Below, in pieces: positions 1-7,256 of a stretch of 7,256 bases of DNA. The DNA comes from Puniceicoccales bacterium (GTDB taxonomy: Bacteria > Verrucomicrobiota > Verrucomicrobiia > Opitutales > LL51), in NCBI GenBank assembly GCA_031268545.1, contig JAIRXD010000042.1:1-7256 (forward strand). Reading direction: 5' to 3'. The position numbers were made by a program, and so were the translations under genes. Within the stretch, counting starts at the first letter, position 1; each line of letters starts with the position of its first letter. The notes beneath the pieces are model-generated. The model was not told the origin of the DNA. It saw only the letters and a program-made list of their open reading frames with translations, and searched no databases.

Positions 1-1897
1 CCAAGGAGTACCGCTAATTGCTCCGGAAGCACCTCTGGTCGGTACCGGCATAGAAAAACGTATGGCGATTGATTCAAAAAATATGGTGATGGCAAAGTTC
101 GACGGAATTGTGGCCTCGGTCGATTCATCTCTTATAATAGTTATAAAAGACGGCAAATTCCCCAAGAGAATTGACAATAAGGTTGTGTCAAACAAGGACT
201 TAGCCGTATATAATCTGCGAAAATTTGTGCGATCCAATGCCACCACTTGTTTCAATCAGAAGCCGAAGGTAAAAAAAGAACAAAATGTCTGTGTCGGAGA
301 TATTTTAGCCGACGGTGCAGCCATTGATAATGGAGAACTTGCGCTAGGTCGAAACGTTTTGGTAGCGTTCATGCCCTGGAATGGTTATAATTTTCAAGAT
401 GCTATCATATTGAGCGACAGACTGATAAAAGATGATGTGTTCACATCCATACATATAGAAGAGTTCGAAGTGGTAGCCCGGGATACAAAACTTGGCGCCG
501 AAGAAATAACCAAAGATATTCCAAATGTCAGCGAGGAAGCACTGAAAAATCTCGGCCGGGATGGTGTGATAAAAATTGGCTCAGAAGTAAAACCAGGAGA
601 TATACTTGTAGGTAAAATAACGCCCAAAAGTGAAGCCGATTTGATCCCCGAAGAAAAATTGCTCCGGGCGATTTTTGGCGAAAAGGCCGACGATGTTCGA
701 GATTCATCTCTTACTGTACCATCGGGTTGCTCAGGCATAGTTATGGACGTAAAGGTGTCAGGACACATCGACCGAGAAAAAGAAGATATTTCTACGTCGG
801 ATTTAAAACGCAGGACGAAAAAAATCAACGAAGAGTTTCGCAGTCAATCGGATAAATTAAGGGACGATCTCACCGAGGCGCTGTCTAGCATTTTGCTTGG
901 CGAAAAAATTCCACTTGACGTTACCAATGGGTTAAATGGCGAAATAATCATCCCGGCCAACAGAAAAATAACCAAAACTCTACTCCGCAAACTCGCCTCC
1001 TGTTTTGATTCGGTTGAAATTACAGCCTCTCCGGTCAAAAATCGCATCATGGAGATAGTCGAAAATTATAGGAGTAAATTTGAAGAGCTTGATCAGGAAA
1101 GGGTTAAAAAAATAGAATCCATCGAAGCCGGCGACATCGATGACAGTGGCATTATTAAAAATGTAAAGGTCTATATAGCCATCAAGCGAAAGATCCAAGT
1201 GGGTGATAAAATGGCCGGACGCCACGGAAACAAAGGTGTGGTTTCCAACATTGTAAGGCAGGAAGATATGCCATTTTTGCCCGATGGCACTCCAGTCGAT
1301 ATCATTCTTAACCCCCTCGGCGTCCCAAGCCGAATGAACGTGGGCCAGGTTTTGGAAACTCATCTGGGTTGGGCCTGTCAGAAACTTGGGCTAAAGGCGG
1401 CCACCCCCATATTCGATGGTATGCCAGAATTGAAAATTCGAGAATTTCTAAAGAAGGCAGGTCTGCCGGAAACCGGTAAATCTCGGCTCTTCGATGGTCT
1501 TACCGGTGAAACCTTCGATCAGGATGTGGTTGTTGGATATATATATATGATGAAACTTAACCATCTTGTATCCAACAAGATACATGCCAGAGCCGTGGGG
1601 CCATATAGTTTGATAACCCAGCAACCTCTCGGCGGCAAGGCCCAGTATGGAGGCCAGAGATTTGGAGAAATGGAGGTATGGGCACTGGAAGCCTATGGTG
1701 CAGCCTACACACTACAGGAACTTTTAACGGTAAAATCCGATGACGTTCAGGGCAGAACCAAGACCTATGAGTCACTGGTCAAAGGGGATAATTCACTGCA
1801 AGCTGGTATGCCCCAATCATTTAATGTGTTGATGAAAGAGATTCAGAGCCTATGCCTGGACGTAAGACTCGAAAACGAAGACAGTTTTGTTGATTAA
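1..1897 (+). CDS. rpoB: DNA-directed RNA polymerase subunit beta, C-terminal part (5' truncated by window edge)
   Basis: This is the beta subunit of the core RNA polymerase, which forms one side of the active-site cleft. The reading frame is already open at base 2 ([20 protein letters not shown] precedes the Met at 62), and these residues match the conserved family sequence, so 62 is an internal Met and the gene continues upstream of the window. The 631 residues seen correspond to roughly E. coli residue 688 onward. In order: [16 protein letters not shown] (to about nt 394); the flap with the [13 protein letters not shown] flap-tip segment (about 646-687), the sigma region 4 contact; a long charged insert comparable to E. 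coli SI2 (about 766-1150); the active-site segment [12 protein letters not shown] with its two lysines at 1208 and 1232; [11 protein letters not shown] (His at 1583); and the [21 protein letters not shown] clamp region. The rifampicin-resistance cluster lies upstream and cannot be judged. One oddity is NFQD in place of the usual NFED at 389-400. The stop TAA is 10 bases before rpoC. Identification is certain. Confidence 0.98.
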   Translation, partial: QGVPLIAPEAPLVGTGIEKRMAIDSKNMVMAKFDGIVASVDSSLIIVIKDGKFPKRIDNKVVSNKDLAVYNLRKFVRSNATTCFNQKPKVKKEQNVCVGDILADGAAIDNGELALGRNVLVAFMPWNGYNFQDAIILSDRLIKDDVFTSIHIEEFEVVARDTKLGAEEITKDIPNVSEEALKNLGRDGVIKIGSEVKPGDILVGKITPKSEADLIPEEKLLRAIFGEKADDVRDSSLTVPSGCSGIVMDVKVSGHIDREKEDISTSDLKRRTKKINEEFRSQSDKLRDDLTEALSSILLGEKIPLDVTNGLNGEIIIPANRKITKTLLRKLASCFDSVEITASPVKNRIMEIVENYRSKFEELDQERVKKIESIEAGDIDDSGIIKNVKVYIAIKRKIQVGDKMAGRHGNKGVVSNIVRQEDMPFLPDGTPVDIILNPLGVPSRMNVGQVLETHLGWACQKLGLKAATPIFDGMPELKIREFLKKAGLPETGKSRLFDGLTGETFDQDVVVGYIYMMKLNHLVSNKIHARAVGPYSLITQQPLGGKAQYGGQRFGEMEVWALEAYGAAYTLQELLTVKSDDVQGRTKTYESLVKGDNSLQAGMPQSFNVLMKEIQSLCLDVRLENEDSFVD

Positions 1898-1907
1898 TAT
1901 ATATTAT

Positions 1908-4900
1908 ATGAGCAATCAAGAGATAAGAGAGTTTTTAGGTTTCGAAGGTAATGACAATTTCGACAGCGTCGCGATTTCAATCGCTTCGCCGGATGCCATT
2001 CGTTCCTGGTCGCGCGGGGAGGTAAAGAACCCGGAGACAATAAATTACAGAACATTCAAACCCGAACCAGGAGGTTTGTTTTGCCAAAGAATATTTGGCC
2101 CAATCCGCGACTACGAGTGTGCCTGCGGTAAATATAAAAGAATAAAATATAAGGGCACAATCTGCGATCGCTGTGGCGTTGAGGTAACTGTTTCCAGGAC
2201 AAGGCGTGAACGAATGGGCCACGTAGAACTGGCAATCCCGATCTCTCACATATGGTTTTTAAAAAGTCTGCCCAGCAGGCTCAGTTTGTTTCTCGATATG
2301 ACGGTCCGTGAGTTGGAAAAGGTCATATATTATGAAAGTTACATGGTCATTGATCCCGGCGCAACGCCCCTGAAAAAAAAGCAACTCATAGGTGAACAGG
2401 AATATAGCGATCTATGCTCCGAATATGGGGACGATGCACTCGTTGCAAAAATGGGCGCCATCGCACTGAGGGAAATTTTATCGGTAATGGATCTGGAGGA
2501 CATGATTTGCAACATCCAGGAAGATATGTACAACACAAATTCGAAGCAATTGAAAAAAAAGCTTGCCAAACGATTGAAACTCATATCTGGATTTTCAAAA
2601 TCTGGGTCTAGACCGGAATGGATGATCTTGGAAGCGCTGCCCATATTGCCGCCGGATCTTAGACCATTAGTTCCATTGGATGGCGGCCGATTTGCCACCA
2701 GCGATCTGAACGATTTGTATCGCCGCGTGATCAATAGAAACTACCGGCTCAAAAGCTTGTTGCAACTTAAGACTCCGGACGTAATTGTGCACAATGAGAT
2801 GCGCATGCTCCAGGAAGCCGTCGATGCGCTTTTCGACAATGGACGCCATGGCAAGGCGGTGCTTGGCTCGGGCAATCGACCACTTAAGTCGTTGAGTGAT
2901 ATGCTCAAAGGTAAACAAGGGCGCTTCAGGCAAAACCTACTTGGGAAACGTGTCGACTACAGCGGACGCTCGGTCATTGTAATCGGTCCAGAATTAAAAC
3001 TCCATCAGTGTGGGCTGCCGAAAAAAATGGCCCTTGTATTGTTTGAACCGTTCATCATCAGAAGGTTAAAGGAATTTGGGTTCGTTCACACCGTACGAAG
3101 TGCAAGGAAGATGATAGAAAAACAGTCGCCGGAGGTATGGGATATTTTAGAGGAGGTGACCCGTGGCCATCCCATATTATTGAATCGAGCCCCCACTTTG
3201 CACCGATTGTCAATCCAGGCCTTTGAACCAATACTCATTGAAGGTGAAGCGATTAGGTTACATCCATTGGTGTGTACATCATTCAATGCGGATTTCGATG
3301 GCGATCAAATGGCGGTGCATGTACCCCTATCCATAGAAGCTGTAATGGAATGTAAGTTGCTCATGATGGCCACGAATAATATGTTTTCTCCATCCAGCGG
3401 CAAACCCATATTAACCCCTTCCCAGGATATAATTTTGGGCGTATATTATCTCACCTACGAACCAAAAAAATCAGAAAAAATTAAGAGAATTCCGCTGTTT
3501 AGTTGCTACGAGGAAGTTCTTATGGCCAAGGCAGATGGGCATCTATCTGTCCACGATTGGGTTCATATTCCGAACCCGGACTACGATCGCGCCACCCGGC
3601 ATGGCGATTCAAAGAAAAAGATAATCGAAACCACGGTGGGCAGAGTTATATTTAACAGCATTTTCCCCAAAAGTCTCGGCTTTGCCAACGAATCGGTGGA
3701 GAAAAAATTGCTAGGCGATTTGATAGCGGCGACCTACAAAGTTGCCGGCCAAAAGGAAGCCATAGCCATGTTGGATCGATTGAAAATTCTCGGCTTTTTG
3801 AGCGCAACTCAAGCCGGCCTGTCCATCGGCGTTACGGATATGATAATTCCCAATAGCAAAGATGCAGCCATTTCAAATGCAAGAGAAAGGGTGGCAGAAG
3901 TGGATAATCAGTTCAAAAAAGGCATAATAACCACCGGCGAAAGGTATAATAAAATTGTCGATATTTGGACCAATACCACCGATGAGATTTCGAACAATGT
4001 TTTCAAAAGCATGCAGGAAAATGATGGCAAGGATTTTATAAATCCGGTTTATTTGATGATGGATTCGGGTGCAAGAGGTAACAGACAGCAGGTCAGGCAG
4101 TTATGTGGCATGCGTGGTTTAATGGCCAAGCCATCCGGTGAAATAATAGAACAGCCAATTCTCTCTTCCTTCAGAGAGGGACTTTCGGTATTGGAGTATT
4201 TCATCTCCACCCATGGTGCACGTAAGGGCTTGGCAGATACAGCATTAAAGACCGCAGACGCCGGATACTTGACCCGAAAACTGTGCGATGTCTCAATGGA
4301 TTGTATAGTCAGTTGCTACGACGATGGCATGCACAACGGCATATGGAAACAGGCGATCATGGACGGAGAAAACGAAGTGGTCGGCTTGAAAGAACGCATA
4401 GTTGGTAGGTGTGCAGCGAAGGATATTCATAATCAATTCAAACCAGATGAAGTGATAATTCATGTCGCCGAGCTGATCACTGCGGATATTGCAAAAAAAA
4501 TCGATGATTGTGGCATAGAAAGAGTTAAGATTCTGTCACCGCTTACAAGCATGCGGCGAAATGGCATTTCCGCGCTTTCCTATGGCATAGATCCGGCCAC
4601 AAATAGTATGGTGGAATGCGGTTCGGCGGTGGGTATAATCGCGGCCCAGTCCATTGGCGAACCCGGGACTCAGCTTACGATGCGCACATTTCATATCGGC
4701 GGCGTTGCAAGCCAAATGCTTAAAACCCCGGAATTGAGGGCTCGCGAAGCTGGCATAATAAAGTACATAGATACTAGACTTGTAAAGACCGCCGACGGTG
4801 CGAATATTGTTCTGAACAAATCTGGTTATCTGGCTCTGCAGACGAAAGAGGGCAACGAAATTGATAAATATAGCTTGGTGCATGGCGCAGTTTTGACCGC

Positions 4901-6056
4901 CGACGATGGGACAGTCGTGGAAAAGGGACAGTTGCTGGCCATCTGGGATCCACATAATGTTCCGATTATGTCCGAGTGTTCCGGTCGGATTCGGTTTCGG
5001 GATATGATTCAAGGGGTTACCATACGCAGAGATATAGACGAAACCAGCGGTAAGATCACGACGATTGTCATTGAGCACAAAGAAGATCTGAATCCAATTA
5101 TAGATATTTTGGACGATTCTAATAATGATGAACCAAAGGAAATTGGGTCCTATGCGATTCCCACCGGAGCCCAGGTTATTGTGGATGATGAGAATATGAT
5201 TTCAGCCGGTGCTTTACTTGCCAAAACTCCAAGATCTGCTTCGAAGACACATGATATTACCGGTGGCTTACCTCGTGTGGCAGAATTATTTGAGGCACGA
5301 AGACCGAAAGAAGCTGCGGAAATGGCCAAAATCGATGGCATCGTATCGCTGGGCGGCACCGTTAGAAATAAAAAAAGAATTTGGATTACCGATTCCGAAA
5401 GCGGTCGAAGGGAAGAACATCTTATTCCACATGGTACGCAAATCGTTGTCCATGAAGGAGATTTTGTCAATAGAGGTCAGCATCTCACCGATGGATCCGC
5501 CGATCCCCATGAGGTGCTTGAGATCCTCGGCGTTTCTAGCGTCCAGGAATATTTAATTGCAGAAATTCAAAAAGTCTATAGATTACAAGGTGTTACGATC
5601 AATGATAAACATATTGAACTCATTGTCGCCAGGATGTTGCGAAAGGTTCGAGTCACAGATCCCGGCGATTCGGATTTCTTCTGGGGCGAGCAGATCGATA
5701 AAGATGAGTTTATGGATCGAAATAACGAGATAATTGAAGCTGGTGGAAAACCCGCCGAGGCAGATCCTGTGCTATTGGGAGTGACAAAGGCTTCGCTGGA
5801 AACCGAAAGTTTCATTTCTGCTGCTTCATTCCAGGAAACCACAAGGGTTTTGACCGACGCGGCTACCATGTGCAAGGTTGACGAACTAAAAGGATTTAAG
5901 GAAAATGTCATAATGGGGCATTTGATACCAGCTGGCACAGGTTTGCCGAAGTATAGGAAGTTGAAAATAATATACTTAGATAACAAAACTTCGGAAATAA
6001 AAATTGACGATTTAGTTCCGGAACTAGTTGAAAATTTGACCATAACCCATGTGTGA
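1908..6056 (+). CDS. rpoC: DNA-directed RNA polymerase subunit beta'
   Basis: This is the largest core RNA polymerase subunit and carries the catalytic Mg2+ site. At 1382 aa it is close to E. coli (1407). The first zinc site is intact (C71, C73, C86, C89, in CACGKYKR and CDRCGVE). The lid/switch region [17 protein letters not shown] and the [11 protein letters not shown] motif are present. The catalytic loop NADFDGDQM has D462, D464 and D466. SGARG near residue 720 leads into the bridge helix, and the trigger loop has M925, R926 and H929 (E. coli M932, R933, H936). Residues about 936-1110 form an SI3-like insert, followed by [12 protein letters not shown] and a standard C-terminus with [15 protein letters not shown] and LIPAGTG. 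The odd point is the second zinc site: the E. coli C814, C888, C895 and C898 positions read D806, S881, S888 and S891. ATG 1908 is preferred over the upstream TTG codons at 1887 and 1890, which overlap rpoB and would add non-conserved residues. There is no Shine-Dalgarno, so initiation probably depends on coupling to rpoB translation. Confidence 0.98.
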   Translation: MSNQEIREFLGFEGNDNFDSVAISIASPDAIRSWSRGEVKNPETINYRTFKPEPGGLFCQRIFGPIRDYECACGKYKRIKYKGTICDRCGVEVTVSRTRRERMGHVELAIPISHIWFLKSLPSRLSLFLDMTVRELEKVIYYESYMVIDPGATPLKKKQLIGEQEYSDLCSEYGDDALVAKMGAIALREILSVMDLEDMICNIQEDMYNTNSKQLKKKLAKRLKLISGFSKSGSRPEWMILEALPILPPDLRPLVPLDGGRFATSDLNDLYRRVINRNYRLKSLLQLKTPDVIVHNEMRMLQEAVDALFDNGRHGKAVLGSGNRPLKSLSDMLKGKQGRFRQNLLGKRVDYSGRSVIVIGPELKLHQCGLPKKMALVLFEPFIIRRLKEFGFVHTVRSARKMIEKQSPEVWDILEEVTRGHPILLNRAPTLHRLSIQAFEPILIEGEAIRLHPLVCTSFNADFDGDQMAVHVPLSIEAVMECKLLMMATNNMFSPSSGKPILTPSQDIILGVYYLTYEPKKSEKIKRIPLFSCYEEVLMAKADGHLSVHDWVHIPNPDYDRATRHGDSKKKIIETTVGRVIFNSIFPKSLGFANESVEKKLLGDLIAATYKVAGQKEAIAMLDRLKILGFLSATQAGLSIGVTDMIIPNSKDAAISNARERVAEVDNQFKKGIITTGERYNKIVDIWTNTTDEISNNVFKSMQENDGKDFINPVYLMMDSGARGNRQQVRQLCGMRGLMAKPSGEIIEQPILSSFREGLSVLEYFISTHGARKGLADTALKTADAGYLTRKLCDVSMDCIVSCYDDGMHNGIWKQAIMDGENEVVGLKERIVGRCAAKDIHNQFKPDEVIIHVAELITADIAKKIDDCGIERVKILSPLTSMRRNGISALSYGIDPATNSMVECGSAVGIIAAQSIGEPGTQLTMRTFHIGGVASQMLKTPELRAREAGIIKYIDTRLVKTADGANIVLNKSGYLALQTKEGNEIDKYSLVHGAVLTADDGTVVEKGQLLAIWDPHNVPIMSECSGRIRFRDMIQGVTIRRDIDETSGKITTIVIEHKEDLNPIIDILDDSNNDEPKEIGSYAIPTGAQVIVDDENMISAGALLAKTPRSASKTHDITGGLPRVAELFEARRPKEAAEMAKIDGIVSLGGTVRNKKRIWITDSESGRREEHLIPHGTQIVVHEGDFVNRGQHLTDGSADPHEVLEILGVSSVQEYLIAEIQKVYRLQGVTINDKHIELIVARMLRKVRVTDPGDSDFFWGEQIDKDEFMDRNNEIIEAGGKPAEADPVLLGVTKASLETESFISAASFQETTRVLTDAATMCKVDELKGFKENVIMGHLIPAGTGLPKYRKLKIIYLDNKTSEIKIDDLVPELVENLTITHV
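4317..4583 (+). other. rpoC: Degenerate second zinc-binding site within rpoC (all four Cys ligands replaced)
   Basis: In most bacterial beta' subunits four cysteines (E. coli C814, C888, C895, C898) bind a structural zinc beside the bridge helix and trigger loop. Here the first position, in YDDGMHNG, is D806. The other three, in the stretch [17 protein letters not shown], are S881, S888 and S891. The Ser-x6-Ser-x2-Ser spacing exactly mirrors Cys-x6-Cys-x2-Cys, so the fold segment is kept while the ligands are gone. Cysteines at 803, 868 and 904 lie nearby but not at ligand positions. The loss is read directly from the codons; the lack of zinc is inferred. Confidence 0.85.
4713..5237 (+). other. 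rpoC: SI3-like insertion in the RpoC trigger loop
   Basis: Between the trigger-loop segment [13 protein letters not shown] and the resumption of conserved sequence at [12 protein letters not shown] (residue 1113) lie about 175 residues. Their place and size match E. coli sequence insertion 3, which is built of sandwich-barrel hybrid motifs. The insert contains [33 protein letters not shown] and an [11 protein letters not shown] segment before the loop closes. Such inserts are typical of the Gram-negative-type lineages and absent from Firmicutes, which supports the taxonomic reading. Boundaries are approximate and judged by eye. Confidence 0.7.
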
Positions 6057-6160
6057 TACAAAATAATTATGCAATTTTATAAATAAATGCTTGCTTTTAC
6101 ATATTTTTTTAATTCTACATTCACTTGGATTCGTTTAATAATAATTAAATCAATGTTTTG
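6057..6160 (+). other. AT-rich rpoC-rpsL intergenic spacer
   Basis: This 104-base spacer is the only sizeable non-coding stretch and is overwhelmingly A and T. I see no GC-rich hairpin followed by a T-run that would act as an intrinsic terminator. The T7 run at 6104-6110 has no stem in front of it. There is no tRNA, riboswitch or recognisable protein-binding site. Transcription from rpoBC may therefore read through into the str genes, perhaps supplemented by a local promoter. Confidence 0.6.
6091..6121 (+). promoter_or_regulatory. Weak candidate sigma70-type promoter upstream of rpsL
   Basis: TTGCTT (6091-6096) and TACATT (6116-6121) resemble -35 and -10 hexamers, but the 19-base spacer is longer than the ideal 17, and such near-matches are expected by chance in sequence this AT-rich. 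An alternative -10-like TATAAA at 6078-6083 has only a poor -35. The location just ahead of rpsL is where a str-operon promoter would be expected, which is the main reason to list it. Confidence 0.2.
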
Positions 6161-6544
6161 ATGCCTACAATTAATCAGTTAATAAATAAGCCGAGGGTTA
6201 ACAGTTTGGTGAAATCCAAGGCGCCGGCGTTGAGGGGTAACCCGTTTCGTCGTGGTGTGTGTATTCAGGTCATGACTCGCACGCCAAAAAAGCCGAATTC
6301 TGCCATACGTAAGGTTACTAAGGTTCGATTGACCAACAAGATGGAAATCGTTGCCTATATTCCGGACGAAGGGCATAGTCTGCAGGAACATAGCGTTGTA
6401 CTTGTTCGCGGCGGAAGAGTGAAAGATCTTCCCGGCGTCAGGTATCACGTCGTTCGCGGAACTCTTGATTGTACCGGGGTTGAGAAACGCCGTCGAAGTA
6501 GATCTAAATATGGAGTTAAGAGACCAAAGGCTAGTAAAAAGTAA
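6161..6544 (+). CDS. rpsL: 30S ribosomal protein S12 (uS12)
   Basis: uS12 sits at the decoding centre of the 30S subunit, monitors codon-anticodon pairing and is the classical site of streptomycin resistance. At 127 aa it has the usual bacterial length (E. coli 124). It shows the N-terminal [11 protein letters not shown], the [13 protein letters not shown] loop, [23 protein letters not shown] and the C-terminal [11 protein letters not shown]. The streptomycin-linked lysines are wild type (K43/K44 and K88, counting Met as 1), and P91 and D89 are also standard, so nothing here predicts ribosomal streptomycin resistance. ATG 6161 matches the family start. A TTG at 6158 is in frame but would only add one residue. 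There is no Shine-Dalgarno upstream; the start overlaps the TGA of a two-codon ATG-TTT-TGA. It is first of the rpsL-rpsG-fusA cluster. Confidence 0.98.
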   Translation: MPTINQLINKPRVNSLVKSKAPALRGNPFRRGVCIQVMTRTPKKPNSAIRKVTKVRLTNKMEIVAYIPDEGHSLQEHSVVLVRGGRVKDLPGVRYHVVRGTLDCTGVEKRRRSRSKYGVKRPKASKK

Positions 6545-6551
6545 TTGATGC

Positions 6552-6555
6552 GGAG
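6552..6555 (+). promoter_or_regulatory. rpsG: Shine-Dalgarno site of rpsG
   Basis: GGAG lies six bases before the rpsG ATG at 6562, within the 17-base rpsL-rpsG spacer. It is the only convincing Shine-Dalgarno match among the four start codons in the window, so it both fixes the rpsG start and shows that the anti-Shine-Dalgarno mechanism is probably available in this organism. Confidence 0.7.
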
Positions 6556-6561
6556 ATAGGT

Positions 6562-7035
6562 ATGTCAAGGCGCAGAAGAGCAGAAAAACGAGAAATAGCA
6601 AAAGACCCTAGATTTAGTAGTCAATTGGTGGGGCAATTGGTTAATATCGTGATGGAGCGTGGCAAGAAATCCCTTGCCTGCTCCATAGTATACGGAGCGA
6701 TAGAGTATGCCAGTGAACAACTTAGCAAAGGAGATCCCATAGAATTATTGATGGGCGCCATTGAAAATGCCAGACCAAAACTTGAGGTAAAGAGCCGTCG
6801 GGTCGGCGGCGCCACCTATCAGGTTCCCATGGAAGTGCCCTACGTGAGGCAACAGAGTCTCGTGTTTCGATGGATGGTCCAAATGGCAAAGGATAGAAAA
6901 GGTCAATGCATGCGCAATGCCCTTGGCCAGGAAATAGTTGATGCCTATAATAATACCGGCGCAGTGGTCAAAAAAAAGACAGAGATGCATAAAATGGCCC
7001 AGGCCAATCGAGCTTTTGCCCATTTGGTTTGGTAA
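6562..7035 (+). CDS. rpsG: 30S ribosomal protein S7 (uS7)
   Basis: uS7 is a primary binder of the 3' major domain of 16S rRNA; it organises the 30S head and lines the E site. The 157-aa product has the standard length of the short bacterial form. It begins with a basic SRRRRAEKREI segment and continues with DPRFSSQLVGQLVNIVM, the helical GKKSLACSIVYGAIE, RPKLEVKSRRVGGATYQVP (the rRNA-binding beta-hairpin region) and the C-terminal HKMAQANRAFAHLVW. Start and end match the family without gaps. In E. coli uS7 is the translational repressor of the str mRNA, binding the rpsL-rpsG spacer. Here that spacer is only 17 bases and has no room for the large E. coli-type structure, so that control, if any, must differ. 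An A8 run at 6970-6977 encodes part of VKKKTE. Confidence 0.98.
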   Translation: MSRRRRAEKREIAKDPRFSSQLVGQLVNIVMERGKKSLACSIVYGAIEYASEQLSKGDPIELLMGAIENARPKLEVKSRRVGGATYQVPMEVPYVRQQSLVFRWMVQMAKDRKGQCMRNALGQEIVDAYNNTGAVVKKKTEMHKMAQANRAFAHLVW

Positions 7036-7053
7036 ATTTATATATTTTTTGTT

Positions 7054-7256
7054 ATGGCTATTAAAAAAATTTCGTCGGCAAATTCTCCAGATCGCAGTAC
7101 ACCACTGGAGTACACTAGAAATATTGGTATAGCTGCCCATATAGATGCCGGCAAAACAACTACCACCGAAAGAATATTATATTACACCGGGGTGGTTCAC
7201 AAAATGGGCGAAGTTCACGATGGCACCGCGGTAACCGATTGGATGGAGCAGGAAAG
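7054..7256 (+). CDS. fusA: Elongation factor G, N-terminal part (3' truncated by window edge)
   Basis: EF-G is the GTPase that drives tRNA-mRNA translocation on the ribosome and, with RRF, ribosome recycling. The 67 complete codons contain [20 protein letters not shown] with the G1/P-loop at residues 28-36 (K34 contacts the phosphates), then [25 protein letters not shown], the classic run-up to switch I. The window ends before the G2 threonine. The N-terminus has about 11 more residues before the NIGI motif than E. coli or Bacillus EF-G; ATG 7054 is the only plausible start in the 18-base gap after rpsG. There is no Shine-Dalgarno; the upstream bases are almost all A and T. Context after rpsL-rpsG supports the canonical fusA copy rather than a paralogue such as EF-G2, though the fragment alone cannot exclude that. 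Confidence 0.95.
   Translation, partial: MAIKKISSANSPDRSTPLEYTRNIGIAAHIDAGKTTTTERILYYTGVVHKMGEVHDGTAVTDWMEQE

Noticed and set aside
62..64. ATG at 62 as a gene start
   Set aside because: The frame is open back to base 2 and those 20 codons match conserved RpoB sequence, so this Met is internal.
1537..1548. (AT)6 repeat in rpoB
   Set aside because: It encodes the conserved GYIYM segment, so the repeat is a by-product of codon choice.
1887..1910. TTG at 1887 as rpoC start
   Set aside because: It would overlap rpoB and add MLINIYY, which is not conserved. ATG 1908 gives the normal N-terminus.
4536..5078. 180-codon open frame on the minus strand
   Set aside because: It lies entirely opposite the conserved rpoC coding sequence, its translation resembles no family I know, and it has no independent context. 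It is a shadow of codon use in rpoC, as are the other minus-strand frames.
5209..5556. 115-codon + strand frame overlapping rpoC in another phase
   Set aside because: It is inside a conserved part of rpoC ([12 protein letters not shown] region) and its product has no recognisable features.
6104..6110. T7 run after rpoC as an intrinsic terminator
   Set aside because: No GC-containing inverted repeat precedes it; the only nearby match is a 4-base GCAA/TTGC pair (6071-6074 and 6091-6094) that does not extend.
6281..6310. Possible streptomycin-resistance change in uS12
   Set aside because: The TPKKPNSA loop is wild type at both lysines, and the K88/P91 region is also standard.

Overview
The window is a stretch of core transcription and translation genes, all on the + strand: the 3' half of rpoB, complete rpoC, rpsL and rpsG, and the first 203 bases of fusA. 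This is the widespread bacterial arrangement in which the RNA polymerase beta/beta' genes run into the 'str' operon (S12, S7, EF-G). The real genes fill almost all of the sequence. The only gap of any size is about 104 bases between rpoC and rpsL.

The sequence suggests a moderately AT-rich Gram-negative-type bacterium. The beta and beta' subunits both carry the lineage-type insertions seen in E. coli (an SI2-like insert in beta, an SI3-like insert in the beta' trigger loop). The beta' wording (for example the [11 protein letters not shown] and [13 protein letters not shown] segments) and an EF-G with a slightly long N-terminus read to me as PVC-group, most likely Verrucomicrobiota and possibly the Opitutales/Puniceicoccales side. 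That placement is from memory of family sequences, not from a search, and is tentative.

Layout: 1-1897 encodes the C-terminal 631 residues of RpoB (flap, SI2-like insert, active-site lysines, C-terminal clamp). 1908-6056 encodes RpoC (1382 aa). 6057-6160 is a very AT-rich spacer with no clear terminator and only a weak promoter candidate. 6161-6544 encodes ribosomal protein uS12, 6562-7035 encodes uS7, and 7054 to the window end encodes the start of EF-G. Short spacings (10, 17 and 18 bases) suggest that rpoB-rpoC and rpsL-rpsG-fusA are co-transcribed. RpoB and RpoC form the polymerase core with alpha and omega; uS12 and uS7 build the 30S decoding centre and head; EF-G translocates on that ribosome.

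No novel gene system, mobile element, CRISPR array or RNA gene is visible. The most interesting observations are inside conserved proteins. RpoC has lost all four cysteines of its second zinc-binding site (D806, S881, S888, S891 in their place) while the first zinc site is intact. RpoB has Gln in place of the first acidic residue of the conserved Glu-Asp pair near the active-site Mg2+. Three of the four visible start codons lack a Shine-Dalgarno sequence.
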